Of a DNA stretch of 64,000 nucleotides, positions 24,375 to 34,100 are shown one piece after another (the first letter of the stretch is position 1; each line of letters begins with the position of its first letter). Position numbers and translations under genes: made by a program. Source of the stretch: an uncultured Alphaproteobacteria bacterium (lineage in GTDB: Bacteria; Pseudomonadota; Alphaproteobacteria; RF32; CAG-239); the NCBI GenBank assembly GCA_910585375.1, contig CAJUCZ010000005.1, positions 1-64,000 on the forward strand. Direction: 5' to 3'. The notes beneath the pieces are model-generated. The model was given only the letters and a program-made list of their open reading frames with translations, was not told where the DNA came from and did no database searches.

Positions 24375-27300
24375 TTAATTCCTCCGGTTTTTAGCGACTT
24401 CCGGCAAAGCATAGCCGGCAACCTTTTTATCCAAATCTATAAAGGAGCCGTTATTCTTCAAATAACCGATAACCTCCCCCTTGGCATCAACAACTTTGCC
24501 CTCGGGGTTCAATCTGCCTTTATATTTACCATCATTTCCTAATATTGTCGCCCCTATTTTGTAAATTTTACCAAGAATATTATCTGCAGAATCGACTGCA
24601 AGACCGCCGGAAAGGCTTCGACCGGAAATCCGTCCGTCTTTGCCGCGGATGCGCCCGTCAAACTCTACAAAGCCGATAACGTTATCGGTATTCCCGATGA
24701 CAATATCGCCCTCAACGACTTCGCCAATCAGTTTTCCGGCCTGCGAGATGACATTGCCGTCAGAAAGCACACGTCCGATAACAACATTATTGTTATCAAT
24801 CACATTGCCGTTCGGCATGACCGCTCCCAAAAGCGCGCCGGAAAAATCAATAACCGCTCCGCGTTTAAGCAGGCTCAGGTTTTTATCCGTTGCTCCGCCG
24901 GGCAAAATGGCGGTCAAGGTATTGCTTTTAAGATCCAGCACATCGCCGACCGAAGTCATGCGGCCGCGATATCCGCCCCAGATATCAATCAAAATATTTT
25001 CAGGGACGACTTCGCCGATAACGGCGTTGCTTTTGTTCAGCACTTTGCCGTCGGAGCTGACACGACCGGTTTCTTTACCCTCCAAGCTGACAACCCGCCC
25101 GTCCGGCAGGACATACCCCAGATAGGCGCCGTCATAACCGATAGCCGCACCGCTGCGAATCACCGCTCCGAGATACTCGCCTTTGCTGCCGATAAAATTG
25201 CCTTTGGCATCAATATTGCCCAAAACATCGCCAAAGCGGTTCTGAACTCTGCCGTCATAATTGCTGCGGCCGATGACTTTGCCGTCAAACCCGACAATTT
25301 GTCCGATACGGACCGGCGTTCCCAAAATCTGATTATAAAAACTCAGTCCGTCGCCGTTAATTTTACCCAGAGATACGCCTTCGGTATTATAGACTTTTCC
25401 ATCGGCAAAAATTGATCCCAGATAATCTCCCGATTTGTCGGAAAAAGAAGTCCTGACATCGGCGGCAATGCCGACAATTTCATTTTTATCATTCAGTACG
25501 AGGTTGTTGGCAGACAATTTCAACGGCTGCTGACCGCGCATGTTTACCTCAGCCTTTTGGTCAACAACGTTCATAAAATTGCCGTTCAGGTCAAAGGCAT
25601 ACCGGCGGCCGAGAATCCGTCCGACATAACCACCGTCTTTATTAAAGATATCTCCATACATGCCGACACAACCGACCGGCAGGCCGGCATCATTTACAAC
25701 CAGACCGTCAGCGCCGACACGCCCCAGATATTTGCCGTCATAATCGACAGCCGTACCTTGTTTCAGGACACCTCCGACAAGATTGCCTTTTTCATCAAGA
25801 ACCGTGCCGTCCGGATTGACGCAGCCGACATACTGATTGTTAGAATCTTTAACAATACCGTCATTGCCGGCCTCGCCGACCAGCATACAGGCGTTATCAA
25901 AAACCTTACCGGTCTTGGTTACTTCGCCGGCATAAGTTCCGTCTTTATTCAACACAATTCCGCTGGGCAGAACTTTTAAATCCTGCTCCTCATTATTTTT
26001 TATGACTTTGCCGTCTTTATCCAAAAAGCCGAGCTGTTTGCAGCCAAATCCGATGACCAGTCCGCCACGCACCATTTCGGCTACGACTTCCGCTCCGGAC
26101 ATATCCCGAACCAGCAAATTGGCACCCACACGCCCGACCGGCTGGCGCGACTGGTTTTCAATCACGCCGGAATTTGTCAGGTTTCCGAGAATCCGCCCCT
26201 GCGGCGTTATCGGAATATAACCTTCAACCAGCAGGCGGCCGATAACTTTCCCGTCTTTAGTCATTATCACGCCGTTATTATCCGTGCGGCCGATAACATT
26301 GCCGTCTTTATCAACAACCGTACCGTCCGGCATGACGACACCGATGGCATTGCCTTCATCATCCAGAGCAACCCGTCCCGGCCGTGTGATATAACCGATA
26401 ATGCGGCCATTGCTGTCAACAACATCGCCGTAGCTGTTCAGGCGGCCGATAATCCGGCCTTCCATATCCTCAACCGTACCGTCAGCCGTAACGCGCCCTA
26501 TAACTTTACCGTCTTTATCATAAACAAAACCGTATTCGGCTTCCCGCCCGATAATGTTACCGCTTTCATCCAACACCGTGCCATCCGGCATGACTTTGCC
26601 AAGTACCTTGCCTTCCTTATCCACGACAGAGCCGTCATTATTGGCAAAACCTATGACATTGCCGTTTTCATCGACCACCAGCTTGCGGTTTTCAGCCACA
26701 CCGATAATATTGCCGTTATTATCTACGACCATCCCCTGCGCATTGACGCGGCCGATAACATTACCATCCTTATCCCGCACATAACCGTCTTCATCAATTG
26801 TTCCTATGACGTCGCCGTTCGGACCGATGGCATAACGGGTTACGACATCCGTTTTATTGATAACGGAATCCCTTCCGCCGGTACCGGAATCGCAAAAATT
26901 GCAGTCTTCCTTGCGGATAGCACTGCCGGTCACAGGAACTTTTGCGGCTTTAGCGTTTTCATCACCCAATCCGACTTCAACCCAGGTAATGATAAAATTG
27001 TTTTGGACATTTCCGGTAACAACCGGAACCCAACTGATTTGGATATGGCAGGTTTCATCACCTTTAAGAATTGTTCCGCCGCAGCCGTTGGCGAAAGAAA
27101 AGCCATCGGCCGGCGGATCGGCCAAGTTAACAGATATAATCTTGACGGACGCATGGCCATTTGTACCCAAGGTCAAAACATTTCGGGCATTGCTGCCAAT
27201 AATTACCTGACCAAGCGGTACAGGATCCGGCGTCATGGTCAGAGGCACTTCGCCTTCAATAATCCCTCCGATTTCTATATTTGTAGACAGGCCGTTTTTA

Positions 27301-27488
27301 CGGTCAATATTAATCCCGTCATCCGTGTTTTCAAAGTTCATTGAGGTTTCTTCAACCTCTCCGCCGCTCAGCAGCAGGAGTGAAATTCCGAACAAAAAGA
27401 TTAAAAGGGAAGTAACACCGACAATCAAAATGATGCGGTTGGTCTTTTTGACATATACTTCCGAATTTGTTAACTGTTCGTCGCTCAT
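24375..27488 (-). CDS. bitopic protein with Ig-like domain and the same 16-residue repeats
   Basis: The ATG at 27488 overlaps the virB9 stop by 4 bases (ATGA). The 1037-residue product has a short cytoplasmic part, one transmembrane helix (about 18-41), an Ig-like domain of the ASH/choice-of-anchor D type (about residues 82-195: FxNGCGG...GDETCHI...FxP-like) and about 50 repeats of the GxVVDxxGxVIGxV type to near the C terminus. The repeats match those of the adjacent VirB10-like protein, and the stop of this gene and the GTG of the next are 2 bases apart. Together they look like a single VirB10-type scaffold divided into two polypeptides. Confidence 0.8.
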   Translation of the reverse strand: MSDEQLTNSEVYVKKTNRIILIVGVTSLLIFLFGISLLLLSGGEVEETSMNFENTDDGINIDRKNGLSTNIEIGGIIEGEVPLTMTPDPVPLGQVIIGSNARNVLTLGTNGHASVKIISVNLADPPADGFSFANGCGGTILKGDETCHIQISWVPVVTGNVQNNFIITWVEVGLGDENAKAAKVPVTGSAIRKEDCNFCDSGTGGRDSVINKTDVVTRYAIGPNGDVIGTIDEDGYVRDKDGNVIGRVNAQGMVVDNNGNIIGVAENRKLVVDENGNVIGFANNDGSVVDKEGKVLGKVMPDGTVLDESGNIIGREAEYGFVYDKDGKVIGRVTADGTVEDMEGRIIGRLNSYGDVVDSNGRIIGYITRPGRVALDDEGNAIGVVMPDGTVVDKDGNVIGRTDNNGVIMTKDGKVIGRLLVEGYIPITPQGRILGNLTNSGVIENQSRQPVGRVGANLLVRDMSGAEVVAEMVRGGLVIGFGCKQLGFLDKDGKVIKNNEEQDLKVLPSGIVLNKDGTYAGEVTKTGKVFDNACMLVGEAGNDGIVKDSNNQYVGCVNPDGTVLDEKGNLVGGVLKQGTAVDYDGKYLGRVGADGLVVNDAGLPVGCVGMYGDIFNKDGGYVGRILGRRYAFDLNGNFMNVVDQKAEVNMRGQQPLKLSANNLVLNDKNEIVGIAADVRTSFSDKSGDYLGSIFADGKVYNTEGVSLGKINGDGLSFYNQILGTPVRIGQIVGFDGKVIGRSNYDGRVQNRFGDVLGNIDAKGNFIGSKGEYLGAVIRSGAAIGYDGAYLGYVLPDGRVVSLEGKETGRVSSDGKVLNKSNAVIGEVVPENILIDIWGGYRGRMTSVGDVLDLKSNTLTAILPGGATDKNLSLLKRGAVIDFSGALLGAVMPNGNVIDNNNVVIGRVLSDGNVISQAGKLIGEVVEGDIVIGNTDNVIGFVEFDGRIRGKDGRISGRSLSGGLAVDSADNILGKIYKIGATILGNDGKYKGRLNPEGKVVDAKGEVIGYLKNNGSFIDLDKKVAGYALPEVAKNRRN

Positions 27489-29185
27489 TGGGTCCTGACT
27501 ACACTGCAAAATACACCGCTGCGTCCGAGTTTTCCGCAAACAGCATCACCCTCTTCCAGCGAATTAACCGGCCCGACACGCAGGTGGAAAAGCTCTTTGC
27601 CTTGTCCGTCCGCCGGTGCGTCAACAGAGAAGAACGGATCATAAATGCTCAGGCTGTCTGCGTATTTTTTGGAAAGATTGTTCCATAAAACCTCCAATTT
27701 TGAAACATCGGAATCTGTACCGAGTTCAATGGAAATGTTGTTGGAGCCATCGGCCAAGGTATCTCCGTAGGCAAATTTATCAAGATACTTATATCCTTTG
27801 CCGTAACGGTTATTATTTGTAATCCGCTGCATTTTGGAATAATCAACGTTTTCCATGCCTTTGGGCATTTTGCCTGCGGTTTCATAGCCAATTCCGATGT
27901 TGCCGCCTGCATTGTTTTTATATTGAGGTTCAATAATCTCGCTGTTGCCGACCTGAATGTCATATTGTGCCGGAGTACCATTTTTTGCATCTTCCAGACT
28001 TATGCCGCCGGAAGAATCGGATGCTCCGCTTCCGCCAACCCGAACAGAAGCGTTCGGTATGGCGTAAGGGTTGTTAGTTCCCGGAGCCTGACTCTGCGGC
28101 ATTCCGGAACCTGGAAGCGGCGCGGGTACATCCCATTGCGGCGGCAAACCTTCTCCGCCCGGCGCATTTTCCAATCCGACATCATCGCCGCGACGCAGCT
28201 TCAGGCAGATAATCCTTTTACCGTTACGCAACACAATATCACCAATACCTTCAACTATAATCAACCGGTTATCCGGTCCGGCCGCCCTAAAACCGACGGG
28301 AACTTCCATGCGTTCGACAATCAGGGTGGCAATCGGCCGCTGGTTCATATTCAGCGCCCGTTTGCCAAAGTCTATATAAGTAAAGATATCGTCACGCCAA
28401 ACGCGTTCCGGCGCAATCACGACGTCATCAGGATTAGGAACATAAACTTCAACGTCAAACTTGAATTTGGACGGATCTACCGGAATTTCCCGCAGCCAGT
28501 TATCATCCTGGAAGCGGCGGAGCTGCGTTGCATCTGCTGATTTTGCTCCGGATGACAAACCGGCGCTTCCTCCGTTAAAATTTCGGCCGTATCCTCCAGA
28601 CATACCGCCCAGCCCTGTTTTTTTGCCATTTGCCCCGCGGCCGGCAATAACCTCAATATCAATAATGGAATTAGTCAACCGTTCAGTATTAACCGCTTCG
28701 CTTTTAACATAAAAGACATAACGGTTTCCGGACCGCCCAAAGATAATCACGTTGGTATCAACACCGACATTTGCGCCCTGCCGGGGATATAAAAGGACGG
28801 TATTGGGACCGGAGATTTGTCCGTCAAATGTGGCATTATCCCCGATAAAGACATCTTCAACCATTTCCCACTCAGGAAAATTGAGCAAAGTCATCATGCC
28901 TTCGCGCAAGCGGACCGGCAAAACCAAATCCGGCGTCCAATAGTATTTGGAATAAGCGGGACGCGACTGCCCCTCACCAAGGTTTTGCATCGGATCCAGC
29001 CAGGCACTTTGTGTCATACCCAAAGAATTGAAGCCGGCATAGCCGAGGTTCATGGGCTGATAGTTGCCGTTGACTTCATCTGCACTGTTATTAACCTGAT
29101 CTACAGTCTGAGCCATAAGGAACGGAGCCCCGGCAACAAAAACCAGCAGGGCCGTGAGGCTGAATTTTACGACTTTGCGAAACAT
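27485..29185 (-). CDS. virB9: VirB9-like outer-membrane-complex protein with SPOR-like C terminus
   Basis: The 566-residue protein has a signal peptide (ending near MAQ, residue 25), a VirB9/CagX/TrbG N-terminal domain (about 75-180: LREGMMTLLNFPEWE, YVFYVKSE) and a C-terminal VirB9 domain (about 250-345: RVWRDDIFTYIDFG, DIVLRNGKRIICLKL). A Gly/Pro-rich linker leads to residues 482-566, which match the SPOR pattern (IELGTDSDV ... LFHLRVGPVNSLEEGDAVCGKL). SPOR domains bind denuded peptidoglycan glycans. VirB9 normally forms the periplasmic and outer-membrane ring with VirB7 and VirB10. The fusion would tie the ring to the cell wall (inference). Confidence 0.87.
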   Translation of the reverse strand: MFRKVVKFSLTALLVFVAGAPFLMAQTVDQVNNSADEVNGNYQPMNLGYAGFNSLGMTQSAWLDPMQNLGEGQSRPAYSKYYWTPDLVLPVRLREGMMTLLNFPEWEMVEDVFIGDNATFDGQISGPNTVLLYPRQGANVGVDTNVIIFGRSGNRYVFYVKSEAVNTERLTNSIIDIEVIAGRGANGKKTGLGGMSGGYGRNFNGGSAGLSSGAKSADATQLRRFQDDNWLREIPVDPSKFKFDVEVYVPNPDDVVIAPERVWRDDIFTYIDFGKRALNMNQRPIATLIVERMEVPVGFRAAGPDNRLIIVEGIGDIVLRNGKRIICLKLRRGDDVGLENAPGGEGLPPQWDVPAPLPGSGMPQSQAPGTNNPYAIPNASVRVGGSGASDSSGGISLEDAKNGTPAQYDIQVGNSEIIEPQYKNNAGGNIGIGYETAGKMPKGMENVDYSKMQRITNNNRYGKGYKYLDKFAYGDTLADGSNNISIELGTDSDVSKLEVLWNNLSKKYADSLSIYDPFFSVDAPADGQGKELFHLRVGPVNSLEEGDAVCGKLGRSGVFCSVVRTQ

Positions 29186-29199
29186 TATAGACTGAACTC

Positions 29200-29943
29200 C
29201 TAATCCTTATTTACTTTATTATGGGTCAAAGCATAGCGGTCAACCGTAAAGCCGACCGGATTGTTTAATCTTTCTGAATATTTTACCGTTTTCTGGCGAT
29301 AAAGCACGCGAAGCGTGGCTGTCCAGTAATTGACGGTCGGGCTTTTTGAATCCGGAAACATATCGCGGGTTTCATACTCGACCTGCCACAAACCTCGGCC
29401 GATTTCATTGACAGACAAGATACGGACTTCCCGCGCAAGGGCTTTGGTTCTGATGATTTCAAGCGCCCGTTTGGCCGTCCGCTGAATAAACTCTTCATAA
29501 ACCGGAACGGAAGACATTTCCTGAATTGGCCCGTTCGGCATCCAGCGCGCTTCCATCTCCTGAATATCACGGGTAAAGGAACTGCGCATCAGAATATACT
29601 GGCGGACAAAGACCTCCGTTACCGTTTTATGGTCTTCCATATTGCCGCGAATGCGCTTGATATTATAAACCTGTTCCTGTTTGTTTTGAAAAGTCAGCAA
29701 AAACGGCTCAACGCGGAACAACGGGATAACCTGCATAATGGCAATAATCAGCACAATATTGCAACAAATGCTGACGGCTGTGATAATGGCAAAAGCACGC
29801 GCAGTCCACAGGTATTTTTTTTCGTTACTGTTGCCGATGAACAATTCGGAATCGGCTGATGAGGAATAGTAATCATTGCGACGAGCGCCCTGATTCCCAA
29901 TCAGCTTGGTTTCAGAATTGCCAGACCCCAGAATACGCGCCAT
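29200..29943 (-). CDS. virB8: VirB8-like protein, paralogue A
   Basis: The 247-residue protein has a cytoplasmic N terminus of about 45 residues, one transmembrane helix (about 48-72, ending near FRVEPFLL) and a periplasmic domain with the VirB8 features: the VRQYILMRSS helix, a W near RWMPNGP, and a final beta sheet ending in NPVGFTVDRYAL. VirB8 is an inner-membrane assembly factor contacting VirB9 and VirB10. GGAG lies 8 bases before the start. A second VirB8 lies at 30337-31098, with the VirB7-like gene between them. Confidence 0.87.
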   Translation of the reverse strand: MARILGSGNSETKLIGNQGARRNDYYSSSADSELFIGNSNEKKYLWTARAFAIITAVSICCNIVLIIAIMQVIPLFRVEPFLLTFQNKQEQVYNIKRIRGNMEDHKTVTEVFVRQYILMRSSFTRDIQEMEARWMPNGPIQEMSSVPVYEEFIQRTAKRALEIIRTKALAREVRILSVNEIGRGLWQVEYETRDMFPDSKSPTVNYWTATLRVLYRQKTVKYSERLNNPVGFTVDRYALTHNKVNKD

Positions 29944-29957
29944 TTACATAACTCCGC

Positions 29958-30146
29958 TTAAATTGTTGCCACAAACCAATCCGGCAAATTTTTCGGCAAA
30001 TCCAGCTGCAAGCAGGCACAAGGAGAGAGTTTAAGCTCGTCCGAACCTTTACCTACGCCGACAGGCTCCGGTTCATAATAAGAACCGAAACAGCCGGACA
30101 GCATAAACACGACCATTACAGCCAGCAGGAATCTTCCATATTTCAT
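29958..30146 (-). CDS. virB7: VirB7-like small lipoprotein
   Basis: The 62-residue protein begins with a signal ending in LSGC (Cys about residue 19); the mature part of about 44 residues contains a SPCAC motif and a Pro/Trp-containing end (NLPDWFVATI). Short lipoproteins in this position form the outer ring with VirB9 and VirB10. GGAG lies 7 bases before the ATG. The VirB7 name rests on size, lipobox and position, because VirB7 proteins share little sequence. Confidence 0.7.
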   Translation of the reverse strand: MKYGRFLLAVMVVFMLSGCFGSYYEPEPVGVGKGSDELKLSPCACLQLDLPKNLPDWFVATI

Positions 30147-30336
30147 AGACTTTCTCCATTACAGATTTTTAACACGGCGGCCCCGCAAGGAACCGGCAGT
30201 TACACTTTTTTATTAAAATATACTCTTTTCGTTTAAAAGTCTAATGGCAAGCTGTCGAAATCCCCAACTTATCAACAAGTCAGAATTGCCGGTTATTTTA
30301 TTATAACCGAAACACAATAACAATTTGTTAAAAAAC

Positions 30337-31098
30337 TCAAAGAATTTCGACTTCTGTTTGAGAATAGCGGGTTACGGTAAAGCCCATCGGGTTTATCAGG
30401 CGGCGTCCCATAAACATCCGTTCCCGAAAGAAATAAGCCTCAACCGATGCCGTCCAGTATCTTTCTACAAAGACAAGATCCGTGCTGGCCGTTGCCGCGT
30501 AGAGATCATAAGTTTTAAAGTCAACTTTCCAAATCGGACTTTTGTTGCCGCCCTGCTGATAAATTTTAATGATTTCCACCTCACGCGACAGGCCTTTTTC
30601 AATATTGGAAGACATGATTGATTCACGGTTGGCGTAAAAGGCGTCAAAAACAAGAGGCGCAGACAAAAAGTTTACCATCCCGCCGGGAAACCAGCGCGTG
30701 CGCATTTCCTGCGTGTCATTAATAACCGTATTGCGCACAATCACATATTGACGGATAAAAGTTTCCATCAACTGAGTCTTTGAAGCCATTTTATCCGTTA
30801 TAGCCTCCTGCCGGACAATACCTTTAGACGTGTTCTGGTTGATAATCAGAAAAGGCTCGACGCTCACTGCCGGTGCCAGACGAAACAGCGACAGGCTGGC
30901 CAGCACCATAAACAGACAGGATAAAACGGCAAAAAAGATAAAAAGGCGGGAAAGCCAGGTATAATACCGCAGTTTGAGGCTTTCGTTTTTTTGCTCCATG
31001 CTTTGCAGAAACTCAACGTTTTGTTTGCCGCCTTTTCCTTCAATGGCAAGGATTTTGCTGCCGCCGACGGCCTTGGTTTGGCTTCCCGCATTTATCAT
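30337..31098 (-). CDS. virB8: VirB8-like protein, paralogue B
   Basis: The 253-residue protein has a cytoplasmic N terminus, a transmembrane helix (about 50-75, ending near SVEPFLII) and the periplasmic VirB8 domain (FIRQYVIVRNTV, RTRWFPGG, ending NPMGFTVTRYSQ). It aligns well with the paralogue 0.4 kb downstream, including the RxxP-F anchor junction and the C-terminal NPxGFTV segment. Duplicated VirB8 genes are also known from rickettsial T4SSs. A 190-base gap separates it from the VirB7-like gene. Confidence 0.87.
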   Translation of the reverse strand: MINAGSQTKAVGGSKILAIEGKGGKQNVEFLQSMEQKNESLKLRYYTWLSRLFIFFAVLSCLFMVLASLSLFRLAPAVSVEPFLIINQNTSKGIVRQEAITDKMASKTQLMETFIRQYVIVRNTVINDTQEMRTRWFPGGMVNFLSAPLVFDAFYANRESIMSSNIEKGLSREVEIIKIYQQGGNKSPIWKVDFKTYDLYAATASTDLVFVERYWTASVEAYFFRERMFMGRRLINPMGFTVTRYSQTEVEIL

Positions 31099-31107
31099 TT
31101 TTACCTG

Positions 31108-34100
31108 TTACCTTTCACCTATCGGAAAACGGCACATATTCCTGTCATAAGCACCTTCATTGTAGTTGGCGCAATAGATGTTACCCAAATCTTTCATGGC
31201 CTGACGGAATGCTTCTTCCTCTTTTTTCCGGTATTCCTCGCGGACTGCCGCGTTGGCTTCTTCCATTTTTATAATCTCGTCAAAATTCGGACCGCTGTCA
31301 ACCCCTTCCGCAATTGTCACCAGTTCCTGATTATCTTTGTTCAGAGCCATGAGCATGCGGTTAAACTCACGCAGGCGGTATTTGACAATTTTATTATCCG
31401 AGACTTTGACATTCTTAATACGAGTATCAATCTCTGTTAAGAGCTTATTTTTGGTCTCATCCAGCGTTGACATGGACAGTCTCCAGTCATCCGTATTAAG
31501 CAAGCTGAAAGCATTGGACAACTGGTAGCCGATTTCATCCAATGTCTGAGCCAGATCAAATTCAAGCTGGCGAATATCTTTTTCAAGTTGCTTGCGGCTC
31601 TCACGATAATCCCGTTCGGTTTCGGCAATATTCAAAAAGCCGCCGACTTGATTTTGCTGGAACGGCATGTAGCCCATAACCGTTTTTTTGACCTTGAAAG
31701 GCGAAGGATCATCGCTGTCATCAGACTCTTCCAAAGCACTTTCATCACCATTGTTTTTGCCGATGATCTCTATCAGCCGGTCATAAATTTTAGCCATTTC
31801 CTTACGGAATTTGGTTTCCGTACTGGCATCGTTGCCAAGAGCTGTCATCATCATATTCATTAAAAGTTGAAGTTTTCCTTTGGCAATGGTTTTATCTTTC
31901 AGTGTTTTGGCTTTTGCCACTTCCAGCGAAGCTGTTACAATCTGAGATAAACTTCCGGAAGCCGGAGTTTGCAGGAAAATTCCAAGCTCGCTGCGCCCCA
32001 AAGTCGGGTCATAGTCATCCTTGACCGTTGTAAAACCGGCACCGGCCGTTTCATTATACAGCGGCCATTTGTCCCAGATAAAGAATTTGCTGCTGTCGGC
32101 GCGGTTTCCTTCTTCCGTCAGGTTAAGCGAATAGTTAATGCAAGGGTTAACCTCTCCGCCGGCGTAATCCGCAGCCGTACTGGTCAGGCTGGCAACAATG
32201 TTTTCCATGGATTTGGCACGGCTGTCCAAACCGCCGATAACGGCCGTTCCAAAGTAATCATTGCCGCAATGCAGGTTTTTCAGGCATTGGCCGGGGGTGT
32301 TTCCTGCTGCCAGCGCTTCTTCCGCCGCTGCCGCGCACTCGCGTTTGTGTTCTACGTTATAAATCGTATTGTCTATACATTTATCTTCATTGCCGACCAA
32401 CGATGCCGTCAGGTTGCAGGGGAACTGGCCGCCGCGCAAAAGCGTGTTGGTTCCGACACCGCTGTCAAGAATTTTGGTCAGATCAATATCCTTTTGAACA
32501 AAAGGCTTGTCCGCCAGAATTTCCTTCCAGAGTTCCGGCACTTCGCCGCCATAAGCCACAAAGGACTTCCGGCTGCCGGGGGCGGCATGCTCATAATCAT
32601 AATCGTCAAAGTGGAAGATTTCCCGAACCGGCGGATACCCCATTTGCAACGGCGCGCGCGGTGCTTTCGCCTCACGGTCCGTCAGCGGCTTGACACCGAT
32701 AAAGGTTTTGTCGTCTTCCGAAATGTCAAGCCGGCTGATGGTGGTTTTCCAAGGTGTCATGCCGGCAGAAACGCCAAGTTCTGCATCAGACACTTCATAG
32801 ACAACGGCGGCCAATGCCTGCATCATACTTTGGTGCATGGAAGGTGCCGTTCCGACGGAATAGTACAAATTGTCCCCCAGAGCACACATACTTTCGCGCA
32901 TCGCTTTAATCTGGGCTTTCATACTTTCGATAAAGCCTGCCGTCAGAGACTGGGCATCGCCGATGACCCGGCTCATTGTAATAATCGTACCGCCGCCGGA
33001 AGCGCTGATATTGCCCAATTCCAGCCCCCGTTCGGACAGCAATCCGGGCAGAACTTCTTCCTTAAATTTATTCAGGATTGTTTTGCTGATAATCGAACCG
33101 TCATTTGACGGTACGCTGTCGCCCAGAACAGACTTTAACGATCCGGCCAGCAATCCGTCTTCCTCGGCGTTTAATTCCCACAAATTAGGATAGGTATCAT
33201 CGCGTGAAAGGGAAACAACGGAAGGAATTGCTGCATCATTTGCAGCCTTATCATTTTTCAGCTGCTCGATTTTTTTTGCGGTTTCTTCTTTTAAGCGCTG
33301 AATTTCCTTTGTTTTATCTTCCGCCTTCATATCCTTATCCGAATTAACGGCAGCAATAGCACTTTCCAGCGCGGCTTTAGCGGCGTTTACTTCGGCAATT
33401 AAGGCAGCCGTATTGGCGACAGGCAGAGCCAGTTCAAAAATCTGCTCTTGTCCCAAAAACTGCAGATACTGCGGCAGATTTATATATTTGCCATCAAGAT
33501 ACTGGCTATAAAAGTTCTTTTGGTCATTCCAAACCGGATAAGGATTGGACAGGGTGCCCCAAGTTCCAGGGTTTTCAGCCAGCGTTTTAGCAGCTATGGC
33601 GCCGATTTCCCACGGCAGAAGCTGTGATTTGCGAGCTTCGGCTTCGTATTGGGCAGTTTCATCCAAAACGGCACCGGAAACTTTTTCGGCATAAGGGATA
33701 CCTTCTTTTTCAACATTATCCAAATCTTTGGTATGAATATCGTCTTCCGTCGGTGCCGGTACGGTACTGACATTATAGTTTTCACCGCTGCTGATTGCGG
33801 CTCTGGCCAGATCATACTGGTCAAGCGCCCAGCCCGAAACGCCGCTGCGGGCAGCATAATCGGCAGACACATCCTCGCTGCAGTCGTCATCGCTATTTGC
33901 GGACAAATCTTCAAAATTAAGAACCGGACAATCCGTATAATCGGCTACGACATTGTCGCAACCGGCCTGACCGCACCAAACGGACGGAGCATCGGAAAAG
34001 TTGTTGGACAGCATTGTGACCGCACATTTGTCAACCAACCGAAGCATTCTCAAGGCCTTTTCATGCAGGGCAACCACTCTTTTATAGCTCTCAAAGTCAT

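Noticed and set aside
24370..24380. Frameshift or nonsense mutation splitting a single VirB10 gene
   Set aside because: The second gene has its own GGAGG site, GTG start and signal peptide, so two separate products are more likely.
20000..27000. CRISPR-like or satellite DNA suggested by regular repetition
   Set aside because: The repetition is at protein level, with imperfect 48-base periodicity in frame; there are no identical repeats with unique spacers.
31969..33108. 379-residue plus-strand frame inside the 1399-residue protein gene
   Set aside because: It is antisense to a gene with signal peptide and good start, has no recognisable domain and no convincing ribosome-binding site.
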